Source: Rathayibacter_A sp036510655 (lineage in GTDB: Bacteria > Actinomycetota > Actinomycetes > Actinomycetales > Microbacteriaceae). From it: DNA of 64,000 bases. Shown here in pieces: positions 58,480 through 64,000 of the stretch; within the stretch, counting starts at the first letter, position 1; each line of letters starts with the position of its first letter. The position numbers and the translations under genes were made by a program. The stretch lies in assembly GCA_036510655.1 (NCBI GenBank), contig DATCDQ010000008.1, positions 1-64,000 on the forward strand. The letters run 5' to 3'. The notes under the pieces were generated by a model. The model saw only the letters and a list, made by a program, of their open reading frames with translations, was not told the origin of the DNA and ran no database searches.

Positions 58480-58810
58480 GCGGCGCTCCCTGAGCGAAGC
58501 CGAAGGGCGGCTGTATAGGGCCTGTTCGTGAGGCGCTGCAGGCTGGCGCTTCGGCTTCGCTCAGCGAACGGTGTCGAGTGCAGGCTGGCGCTTCGGCTGC
58601 AGCGCGGTGCCTGAGCTTGTCGAAGGGCAGCCTACGACGACGTGTCGCCCAGCAAAGTGCATGTCTGTTTTCGCTTTATCAGATCCGCCTTATATAGGGC
58701 GGATCTGAAATAAGAAAAACGGACGGACTGTTTCCTGAGCAGGTCCGAAGGGCTGGTTTGCTCGTTCCCTGAGCGGAGTCGACCGGGGACTCGGCCAGCG
58801 ACCGATAGAC
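58480..58810. repeat. Cluster of CCCTGAGCGAAGCCGAAGGGC-type repeats
   Basis: Includes TCCCTGAGCGAAGCCGAAGG, CTGGCGCTTCGGCTTCGCTC, CTGGCGCTTCGGCTGCAGCG, GCCTGAGCTTGTCGAAGGGC and further partial copies. Same family as 12738, 15443 and 38310. Confidence 0.8.
58670..58721. repeat. AT-containing palindrome, CAGATCCGCCTTATATAG core
   Basis: TTTTCGCTTTATCAGATCCG, CCTTATATAGGGCGGATCTG, AAATAAGAAAAACGGAC: a nearly perfect hairpin flanked by T- and A-runs; second copy at 38227-38283. Confidence 0.88.
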
Positions 58811-58921
58811 TCGCTCAGCGACCGGGAGTTGCAGGCGCCTTGAATCATGCGGCCGGCTCACATCCTGCGCGCCTAACGTGTGGGGCGAACAGCTTGCGCA
58901 CATCGAGAGGGACACACCACC

Positions 58922-59122
58922 GTGAAAGTCGTCATCTATCAGCCGACCTGCATCTCCGCCGGGCAGTGCGCACTCTCAGCACCCAACGTGTTCTGGAACC
59001 GCGAAAGCGACGGCAAAGTCGAACTCTGGACCGACAACCCTCCCGAAGCCGAATATGACCAGGTGCGCGAAGCGGCGAGCCTGTGCCCGTCCGCATCCAT
59101 CACCATCGAAGAAGACGACTAG
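58922..59122 (+). CDS. 3Fe-4S-type ferredoxin
   Basis: 66 residues. CISAGQC and SLCPSASITI give three Cys, the pattern of small [3Fe-4S] ferredoxins that serve cytochrome P450s and other oxygenases. GTG 58922 follows GAGAGGGA. No P450 gene is adjacent. It is convergent with the clpP operon. Confidence 0.88.
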   Translation: MKVVIYQPTCISAGQCALSAPNVFWNRESDGKVELWTDNPPEAEYDQVREAASLCPSASITIEEDD

Positions 59123-59126
59123 CGAC

Positions 59127-59768
59127 TCACGCTGTGGATGCCGCCCCCAGCACCACTCGCCCCATCACGTGATCGACAAGCCCGTATTCCAGCGCCGCGT
59201 GTGCAGTGAAAACCCGGTCACGATCGGTGTCCCGCCGCAGCGTCTCGACCGACTGCCCCGTATGCGCTGACAAGATCCCTTCAAGCTCGGCTCGGATGCG
59301 CACCACCTCGTCGGCCTGCAAGATCAAGTCGGGAATCGTGCCCCGCCCCTGCGCAGCCGGCTGATGCATAACCACCCGCGTGTGCGGCAGCACGGCGCGG
59401 CGCCCCGGAGCACCGGCGGCCAGCAGCACGGCACCGGCAGCAATCGCCTGCCCCACGCACGTGGTCGCTACCGGCGCCTGAATGTACTGCATTGTGTCGT
59501 ACACGGCGAGCATCGAGGTCATATCGCCGCCCTCGCAGTTGATGTAAAGGTTGATCTCGCGCTCGGAGTTGTCCGCCTCCAAATGCAACAGCTGGGCGAT
59601 GAGCGCATTGGCCACGCCCGAATCGATCGCAGTGCCCAGATAGATGATGCGCTCAGTCAAGAGGTGAGAATAGACATCCATGATTCGCTCGCCACGCGAG
59701 TTCTGCGTGATCACGTTCGGGATCATGTAGTTGTTCATAGTCGTGTTGTTCATGCTCGTGTTGCTCAT
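59127..59768 (-). CDS. ClpP-family subunit lacking the catalytic serine
   Basis: 213 residues with the full ClpP fold (HLLTERIIYLGTAIDSGVAN, INCEGGDMTSMLAVYDTMQY, LPHTRVVMHQP, DTDRDRVFTAHAALEYGLVD). His135 and the Asp in RDTDRD are kept, but the region that reads GQAASMG in ClpP reads GQAIAAG, so the nucleophile (Ser) is Ala110. The protein should be proteolytically dead and resembles plant/cyanobacterial ClpR subunits. N-terminus has repeated MNNT words. It overlaps the upstream clpP gene by ATGA (59765-59768), so the two are made together. Confidence 0.92.
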   Translation of the reverse strand: MSNTSMNNTTMNNYMIPNVITQNSRGERIMDVYSHLLTERIIYLGTAIDSGVANALIAQLLHLEADNSEREINLYINCEGGDMTSMLAVYDTMQYIQAPVATTCVGQAIAAGAVLLAAGAPGRRAVLPHTRVVMHQPAAQGRGTIPDLILQADEVVRIRAELEGILSAHTGQSVETLRRDTDRDRVFTAHAALEYGLVDHVMGRVVLGAASTA

Positions 59769-60385
59769 GCGTCCACCCCCAGTCCGACGTGCCGCCGTTT
59801 GGGCGGCATGACCTGCTCGAACGAGTCGACCACGTGATCGATGAATCCGTACTCCTGCGCCTCAGCAGCCGTGTACCAGCGGTCGTGCAGCGAGTCCTCG
59901 AAAACACGCTCGACGCTCTGGCCGGTGTCCTCGGCAACAAGGCCGAGCACGGTGTCCCGCGTGAAACGCAGATCGTCGGCTTGCACCTCGACCTCGACAG
60001 CGGAGCCGCCGATGCCCGCAGATCCCTGATGCATCAGAATGCGCGCGTGCGGCAGCGCGAACCGCTTGCCCTTCGCGCCGGACGACAGCAGGAATTGCCC
60101 TGCGCTGCACGCCAACCCGAGGGCGAGCGTGCTGACGTCACACGGCACGAGCCGCATCACGTCCCGGATCGCGAGCATCGCCGGCACCGAGCCGCCGGGC
60201 GAGTGAATCCACAGTGCGATATCTGCGGATGCGTCCTCAGCCGCAAGCGTCAGCAGTTGCGTTGCAAGCAGCGTTCCATTGTCGTCGTCGAGCACACCGT
60301 CGAGCACGAGGATGCGCTCGTGCAGCAACTGTGCGCGCATCCGGTCAGAGAAGGCAGGGTTCTTGGTGTTGTCGTCGTCAGCCAT
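59765..60385 (-). CDS. ClpP protease subunit, catalytic triad intact
   Basis: About 206 residues. ALWIHSPGGSVPAMLAIRDV, GLACSAGQFLLSSGAKGKRF (Ser in A-C-S-A), LPHARILMHQ (His) and FEDSLHDRWYTAAEAQEYGF (Asp). The Ser context CSA differs from the usual ASM, but the triad is complete. Forms heptameric rings; the partner is encoded directly downstream, so a mixed ring of one active and one inactive subunit type is likely. It is the first gene of the operon; ATG 60385 preferred over the TTG at 60403. Other actinobacteria keep such extra pairs alongside the main ClpP1P2. Confidence 0.92.
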   Translation of the reverse strand: MADDDNTKNPAFSDRMRAQLLHERILVLDGVLDDDNGTLLATQLLTLAAEDASADIALWIHSPGGSVPAMLAIRDVMRLVPCDVSTLALGLACSAGQFLLSSGAKGKRFALPHARILMHQGSAGIGGSAVEVEVQADDLRFTRDTVLGLVAEDTGQSVERVFEDSLHDRWYTAAEAQEYGFIDHVVDSFEQVMPPKRRHVGLGVDA

Positions 60386-60427
60386 GTCACCAGACTGCGG
60401 CAAGCGTGACGGGTTGAACCCGTCGTA

Positions 60428-60455
60428 CTGCTGTCAGCAGATCTGCTGACAGCAG
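60428..60455. promoter_or_regulatory. 28-bp perfect palindrome upstream of the clpP pair
   Basis: CTGCTGTCAGCAGA followed by its exact complement, 43 bp before the clpP start. No spacer, so it suits a dimeric DNA-binding protein rather than only a terminator hairpin. Confidence 0.7.
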
Positions 60456-60462
60456 ACAGCCG

Positions 60463-60562
60463 TCTCGATACGCGGATTCGCTGCGCTCATGCGCTACTCG
60501 ACGAACGGTACCGGTGGTCGAGTAGCCCGCGAGCGCAGCGAGCGAGCGTATCGAGACCCGTG
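60463..60562. repeat. Inverted pair of TACTCGACCACC-type repeats
   Basis: CGTCTCGATACGCGGATTCG, CGCTACTCGACGAACGG, then GGTGGTCGAGTAGCCCGCGAG and CGTATCGAGACCCG. Two complementary halves separated by CGGTACC, between the lyase stop and the clpP promoter. Confidence 0.88.
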
Positions 60563-60576
60563 CAGTTCGACCAGCT

Positions 60577-61737
60577 CTACGCCCGATCGATCAGGTCGCG
60601 CGCAGCACGCCCGGGGTCTTCCCCGCGGTCTACCGCGTCTCGCACGGGCGACGTGATCGGCGCGGCCCACGGCGATGGCGCACCCGCATAGGCGGCGGCA
60701 CCGAGTCGGAAGTGCTGTGCCTGCTCCGCCGTCTCGACGAAAGGCATGTCCATCGCGAAGAGCCGGTCGCCGCGCGGCCGCGGCCCCGCCTTCGAGACCT
60801 TGCCCCACAGTTCGTGCCCGACGAACTCCTCCGCCAAGACGGATGCCTCGATCAAGCTGTCGAGATCGACCCCTGTATCGACACCCAGCTCGGTCAGCAG
60901 GTCGACGAGGTCCTCGGTGGGGATCATTCGTGTCATCCGCCCGTGACCGCCGTACGGGCAGCCTCCCATGCCTCCGATCGACGAGTCCAGCACGAGTGTG
61001 CGCTCCGGCGAAAGCACCTGCAGCGCTTGATACGCCGACAACATCGCCGTTCCGCGTGCATCGTGAAGGTGCAGGTGGAACGTCTCGATCTGTGGCCACC
61101 GGTCCTGGATCGCCAGCAGCTGCGAGGCAACCTGATCGGGCACGTTCCATGCCATCGGATCGCCGATCCACACCCGGTTCACGGTCACGCCGGCGGCATC
61201 CCACAGGTCAACTTGGCGAGCCAGCATGTCCATGCGATAGTCCTCGTCGAACGCGCCCAGCCAGTTCGAACCCCATGCGGCATTGATCGCGATCCCCGCG
61301 GTGTCAGCCCCAGCCGCAACGGCCGCATCGATCACCTGAGGCCACGCCTCGATCTCTTGCAGTTGTGTGCGATTGGTGTTGCGCCTCACGAAGACATCGC
61401 AGAGGTGCACAAGAGTGCGCGGGAATTCTCGCGACTCCGTCAGCAGAGGGGCGAAGCGACGCATCCGCTCTCGTCCTCGTTCGTTCAGCGCGAGCGCCGT
61501 GTAGGTGACGCCCTCGACCGGAGCGAACCCGGCGACGACATCGTCAATATTCGCCATCTGCGGCGTCCACTTCGGGCTGACGAACGACCCGACGACGATC
61601 GTCTGCAAGCCGGTCCGCGACAGCGCATTGAGCAGGCGGATCTTGTTCTCCACCGTGATCGACGAGCTTTCGATCTGCATGCCCTCGCGCATGCCCTCCT
61701 CGATGATGCGCACCGTTGGATAACGCGACTGTGACAT
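60577..61737 (-). CDS. HMG-CoA-lyase-like enzyme
   Basis: About 386 residues. HMGL-type TIM barrel: RIIEEGMREGMQIESSSITV (R-E-G-M-Q in place of RDGLQ), HLHLHDARGTAMLSAYQAL (HxH), and IGGMGGCPYGGHGRMT with the catalytic Cys. It cleaves acyl-CoA such as 3-hydroxy-3-methylglutaryl- or citramalyl-CoA to acetyl-CoA plus a keto acid. Length exceeds HMG-CoA lyase (about 300) because of extra C-terminal sequence. ATG 61737 follows AGAGG. It is the last gene of an operon with a CoA-transferase. Confidence 0.88.
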   Translation of the reverse strand: MSQSRYPTVRIIEEGMREGMQIESSSITVENKIRLLNALSRTGLQTIVVGSFVSPKWTPQMANIDDVVAGFAPVEGVTYTALALNERGRERMRRFAPLLTESREFPRTLVHLCDVFVRRNTNRTQLQEIEAWPQVIDAAVAAGADTAGIAINAAWGSNWLGAFDEDYRMDMLARQVDLWDAAGVTVNRVWIGDPMAWNVPDQVASQLLAIQDRWPQIETFHLHLHDARGTAMLSAYQALQVLSPERTLVLDSSIGGMGGCPYGGHGRMTRMIPTEDLVDLLTELGVDTGVDLDSLIEASVLAEEFVGHELWGKVSKAGPRPRGDRLFAMDMPFVETAEQAQHFRLGAAAYAGAPSPWAAPITSPVRDAVDRGEDPGRAARDLIDRA

Positions 61738-61755
61738 GCGAGTGACCTCTCTGGG

Positions 61756-61811
61756 TTGACCGTTTTGGGTTGACCGTTTTGGGTTGACCGTTTTGGGCTG
61801 ACCGTTCTGAC
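61756..61811. repeat. Four 14-bp tandem repeats in the intercistronic gap
   Basis: TTGACCGTTTTGGG three times, then CTGACCGTTCTGAC. It lies between the CoA-transferase stop and the lyase start. Confidence 0.9.
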
Positions 61812-61825
61812 GTGGCCGCCGCGCT

Positions 61826-63058
61826 CTAAACGGCGCCGTGGGTGTGGAGTTCGGTGATTTCTTCGGCAGAGTAGCCGAGCGAGTCGAGAATCGAGTCCGT
61901 GTGCTCTCCGAGCAGCGGCGGTGGAGACGACGGTCCCAACGCTCGCGCATCGACGTGCACGCCGCTGCCGAGCACCACCGCCGCTTGGTGACCAGGCCCG
62001 CCCACACCGGGCCCACGCACATCTCCGACCGGAATCTCAACCTCGTGTAGCAGACCCCGAACGCGAACCTGATCCTGGTGCAGCGCCTGATCCACCGTCA
62101 ACACGCGGCCGGCCGGAATGCTGGCCGCCGCGAACATCGACTCCCATTCCGCGGCACCGTTGCCGGCGAGTCGCAGTTCCAGTTCCTCGGTCAGTTCGGC
62201 ACGATGCAGCTTGCGATCGGTGCGCGTCACGAAACGCGGGTCGTCGACGAGTTCGACGCAGTCGAGCAGGCGGCACAGCGTCTCGAATTGCGTCTGCGTG
62301 TTCGCCGCGATGTTCAGCAGGCCGTCGCCCGTCTGGAAGGTTCCGGACGGAGCGGATGTCGCGTTGCTGTTCCCGTTGCGCGTCACGTCGCGTCCGGCGA
62401 TCAGATGATCGGAGACAGCCCAGCCCATCGCTGTCAGCGCGGTCTCCAGCATCGACACGTCCAAGAAACAGCCCGTGCGATCGACGACCCGCCTGGCGAG
62501 GGCGGCGCAGATCGCCATCGACGCGGCGAAGCCGCCCAGGGTGTCGGCAATCGGGAAGCCGGCGCGCAACGGGCCGCCATCCGGAGAGCCTGTCACGTCT
62601 GCCATGCCCGCAAGGCCCTGGATGATCTGGTCGTAGGCCGGACGACTCGCGAACGGACCGGTCTGACCGAAACCGGAGACAGCACAATAGATGAGCTCGG
62701 GGTTGAGTTCGTGCAGACGTTCCCACGGAAAGCCGAGTCGGGCGAGGACGCCCGGGCGCATGTTCTCCAGCAGAACGTCCGCTGCTCGGAGCAGTCGTTC
62801 GAAGACCTTTGCGCCTTCTTCGGTCTTCAGGTTGAGGGTGATCGATCGCTTTCCACAGTTCTGCGCGACAAAAGACGCACCCATCATCGGGATGTGCGTC
62901 GCGCTTTCGCTGCTCAGCTCGCGCGCGAGGTCACCGGTCACGGGGAGTTCGATCTTGATGACATCCGCACCCAGCAGACTCAGCTGATACGCCGCGAACG
63001 GACCGGCGAGGATCGTCGTCAGATCCAAAACGCGGACACCTTCAAGTAGACCGGCCAC
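61826..63058 (-). CDS. CaiB/BaiF-type CoA-transferase
   Basis: 410 residues. Class-III transferase: RVLDLTTILAGPFAAYQLSL, GADVIKIELPVTGDLAREL, NCGKRSITLNLKTEEG, and the candidate catalytic Asp in SRPAYDQIIQGLAGM. These enzymes move CoA between carboxylic acids (for example succinyl-CoA:citramalate, or formyl-CoA:oxalate). GTG 63058 with AAAGGA upstream. With the downstream lyase it could activate and then cleave a branched hydroxy acid (inference). Confidence 0.92.
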   Translation of the reverse strand: MAGLLEGVRVLDLTTILAGPFAAYQLSLLGADVIKIELPVTGDLARELSSESATHIPMMGASFVAQNCGKRSITLNLKTEEGAKVFERLLRAADVLLENMRPGVLARLGFPWERLHELNPELIYCAVSGFGQTGPFASRPAYDQIIQGLAGMADVTGSPDGGPLRAGFPIADTLGGFAASMAICAALARRVVDRTGCFLDVSMLETALTAMGWAVSDHLIAGRDVTRNGNSNATSAPSGTFQTGDGLLNIAANTQTQFETLCRLLDCVELVDDPRFVTRTDRKLHRAELTEELELRLAGNGAAEWESMFAAASIPAGRVLTVDQALHQDQVRVRGLLHEVEIPVGDVRGPGVGGPGHQAAVVLGSGVHVDARALGPSSPPPLLGEHTDSILDSLGYSAEEITELHTHGAV

Positions 63059-63083
63059 GAACTGTCGTCCTTTCTGTCGCGAG

Positions 63084-63118
63084 CATGGCGGTCAAAGGGA
63101 GACCCCCTGACCGCCATG
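63084..63118 (-). terminator. Intercistronic hairpin after the binding-protein gene
   Basis: CATGGCGGTCA (63084-63094) pairs exactly with TGACCGCCATG (63108-63118) in the 87-bp gap between the binding-protein gene and the CoA-transferase. Probably an attenuator. Confidence 0.65.
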
Positions 63119-63145
63119 CCGCCGATGAACAATGTCTGTCGGCAA

Positions 63146-64000
63146 CTACCCGACGACGGATGCGATCTGAGCCGGAGTCACATACGTTCCGTTGGTGTTG
63201 GTCAGATCCGAATTGAACCCGACCACGGAGAAGCCGCTGAAGACGTTGTGGTACTTGTTGAAGTTGTCATCACCGCCTGCCCCGTCGTAGTTGATCTCGG
63301 TGCCCGCCTTGATCAACTTGACGCACGCCGCGTAGTCGGAACACTTCGTTCCAGGAGGACTCGCGACGCTGACGACGTCTTTCACCCAGACAGACGGATC
63401 CGTCGAGTTCGCCTTCGTCATGGCCAGCGACGCGATCACGATCGCGTCGTACTCGTTGAAGGTGGTCGGAAGCGGTTGAGCGCTGCCGTACACCTTCTTG
63501 TAGTCGGCAAGGAAGTGCGTGTAGCCATCACCGCTCGGCGAAGCCGCCACTGCAGCGAACAGGTTGGTCGACGCCCCGGAGCCGAACGCTTGAGCGTACG
63601 CTTTCGACGACTGCAGGTCGTCACCGACCCACGGGGTGCTCAGGTCACCGAGCTGAGCAGCGTTCGACCACAGCGTCGATGCTGTCTGCGTGTCGAACGA
63701 CGAGAAGATCACATCGGGGTGATTGGCGAATGCTTTCGTCAGTTCAGAACGGTATGACCCCTGCCCAGGCACGATCGTGATGCTCTGCTGCACGGTGCCA
63801 CCCAGCTTTTTGAACGCAGCGGTCAGCGGCGCAACAAAGCCCTGCGAGTTCGCCGAGTTGTCGAAGATGAGCGATGCCGTCTTGAAGCCCTTGACCTTCG
63901 CTGCGTAGTAGGCCATGGCGACTGACTCGTTCGAGTCGGACGACGTGGTGCGGAACACGTACGGGTAGTTCATCTTGTCCAGTGTCGTCGCACCGCCGAT
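63146..64000 (-). CDS. Branched-chain-amino-acid-type ABC binding protein (5' end outside window)
   Basis: The visible part, about 284 residues, is the C-terminal two thirds of a Peripla_BP_6 (LivJ/LivK-like) protein: VAMAYYAAKVKGFKTASLIF, ANHPDVIFSSFDTQTASTLW, FNEYDAIVIASLAMTKA, NNFNKYHNVFSGFSVVGF-like end. The frame stays open to the right edge, so the start and signal peptide lie beyond position 64000. The ATG at 63973 is internal. Binding proteins of this type also recognise organic or aromatic acids, which fits the CoA-transferase and lyase that follow. Confidence 0.9.
   Translation of the reverse strand: MGGATTLDKMNYPYVFRTTSSDSNESVAMAYYAAKVKGFKTASLIFDNSANSQGFVAPLTAAFKKLGGTVQQSITIVPGQGSYRSELTKAFANHPDVIFSSFDTQTASTLWSNAAQLGDLSTPWVGDDLQSSKAYAQAFGSGASTNLFAAVAASPSGDGYTHFLADYKKVYGSAQPLPTTFNEYDAIVIASLAMTKANSTDPSVWVKDVVSVASPPGTKCSDYAACVKLIKAGTEINYDGAGGDDNFNKYHNVFSGFSVVGFNSDLTNTNGTYVTPAQIASVVG

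Larger units (their letters stand above)
58420..58921. other. Repeat-rich intergenic region, no gene
   Basis: Contains CCCTGAGCGAAGCCGAAGGGC and CCTGAGCTTGTCGAAGGGC repeats (58480-58640, 58725-58810) and a CAGATCCGCC/GGCGGATCTG palindrome (58670-58721). No coding sequence was seen. Confidence 0.75.

Noticed and set aside
60428..60455. Reading the 28-bp palindrome only as a transcription terminator
   Set aside because: It lies upstream of the clpP start with no T-run and no loop; regulator binding is the simpler reading, though a cruciform or terminator for antisense transcription cannot be excluded.

Overview
The window is high-GC DNA from an actinobacterium, most likely a member of the Microbacteriaceae (inference). 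The reasons are the dnaK-grpE-dnaJ-hspR operon behind HAIR-type repeats, an actinobacterial-type Dcd, many GTG starts with ATGA/GTGA overlaps, a strong excess of the oligomer CGGATGC/GCATCCG, and many copies of a palindromic repeat built on TACTCGACCACC / GGTCTCGATACGC. It reads as ordinary chromosome with one catabolic island, one tRNA-linked integration scar and unusually many dispersed palindromic repeats. No rRNA, CRISPR array or intact transposase was seen.

Layout. 0.1-8.6 kb: a two-component pair whose regulator has lost its output domain, a YCII-like protein, a PanE/ApbA-type reductase, a TetR gene, then a degenerate stretch (ROK-repressor remnant, nine 12-bp tandem repeats, palindromes, a frameshifted membrane-protein gene), a Nudix hydrolase and a TetR/DUF1295 pair. 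8.6-16.1 kb: a PRC-barrel-like protein, a pRiA4b ORF-3-like protein, an SRPBCC/ArsR pair, PadR, a DHA2-type MFS pump and a two-domain methyltransferase with dispersed repeats spliced in frame into its linker.

16.5-30.9 kb is a carbohydrate-catabolic island: LacI and ROK regulators, an ABC sugar importer (binding protein and two permeases), a Tat-exported beta-helix polysaccharidase (GH87-like), two Gfo/Idh/MocA dehydrogenases, an aldose-1-epimerase-like protein, a ManD/RspA-type acid-sugar dehydratase, an extended SDR and a xylose-isomerase-like TIM barrel. The parsimonious reading is secretion of the polysaccharidase, import of the released oligosaccharide, oxidation/epimerisation and dehydration. 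Two divergent intergenic regions carry mirrored promoter or operator sequences that could tie the island together.

31-46.6 kb: LLM flavin monooxygenase, DUF4287/DUF5655 protein, the heat-shock operon, a Phd/PIN toxin-antitoxin pair, a lipoate-ligase-like protein with its accessory domain at the N-terminus, a GH1 beta-glucosidase, a UMF1-type MFS protein, a small alarmone synthetase, Idi, Dcd and a TMEM175-like channel. 46.7-51 kb is a scrap zone: frameshifted nucleotidyltransferase, second PIN module, decayed Gfo/Idh gene, tRNA-Gly(CCC), integrase tail, orphan antitoxin with a toxin stub, and a Clp-N/HTH pair.

51-64 kb: a rifampin-phosphotransferase-like enzyme with an overlapping TetR gene, MutT, a regulator fusing an excisionase-type HTH, a GHKL ATPase and a DUF4325 (STAS-like) domain behind four copies of a 22-bp palindrome, a dienelactone hydrolase, an MFS protein, a 3Fe-4S ferredoxin, a two-gene clpP operon in which one subunit has Ala for the catalytic Ser, and an operon of HMG-CoA-lyase-like enzyme, CaiB/BaiF CoA-transferase and a branched-chain-amino-acid-type binding protein that runs off the right edge. 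The most notable items are the HTH-ATPase-DUF4325 gene with its operator array, the active/inactive ClpP pair, and dispersed repeats that enter coding sequences and supply stop codons.
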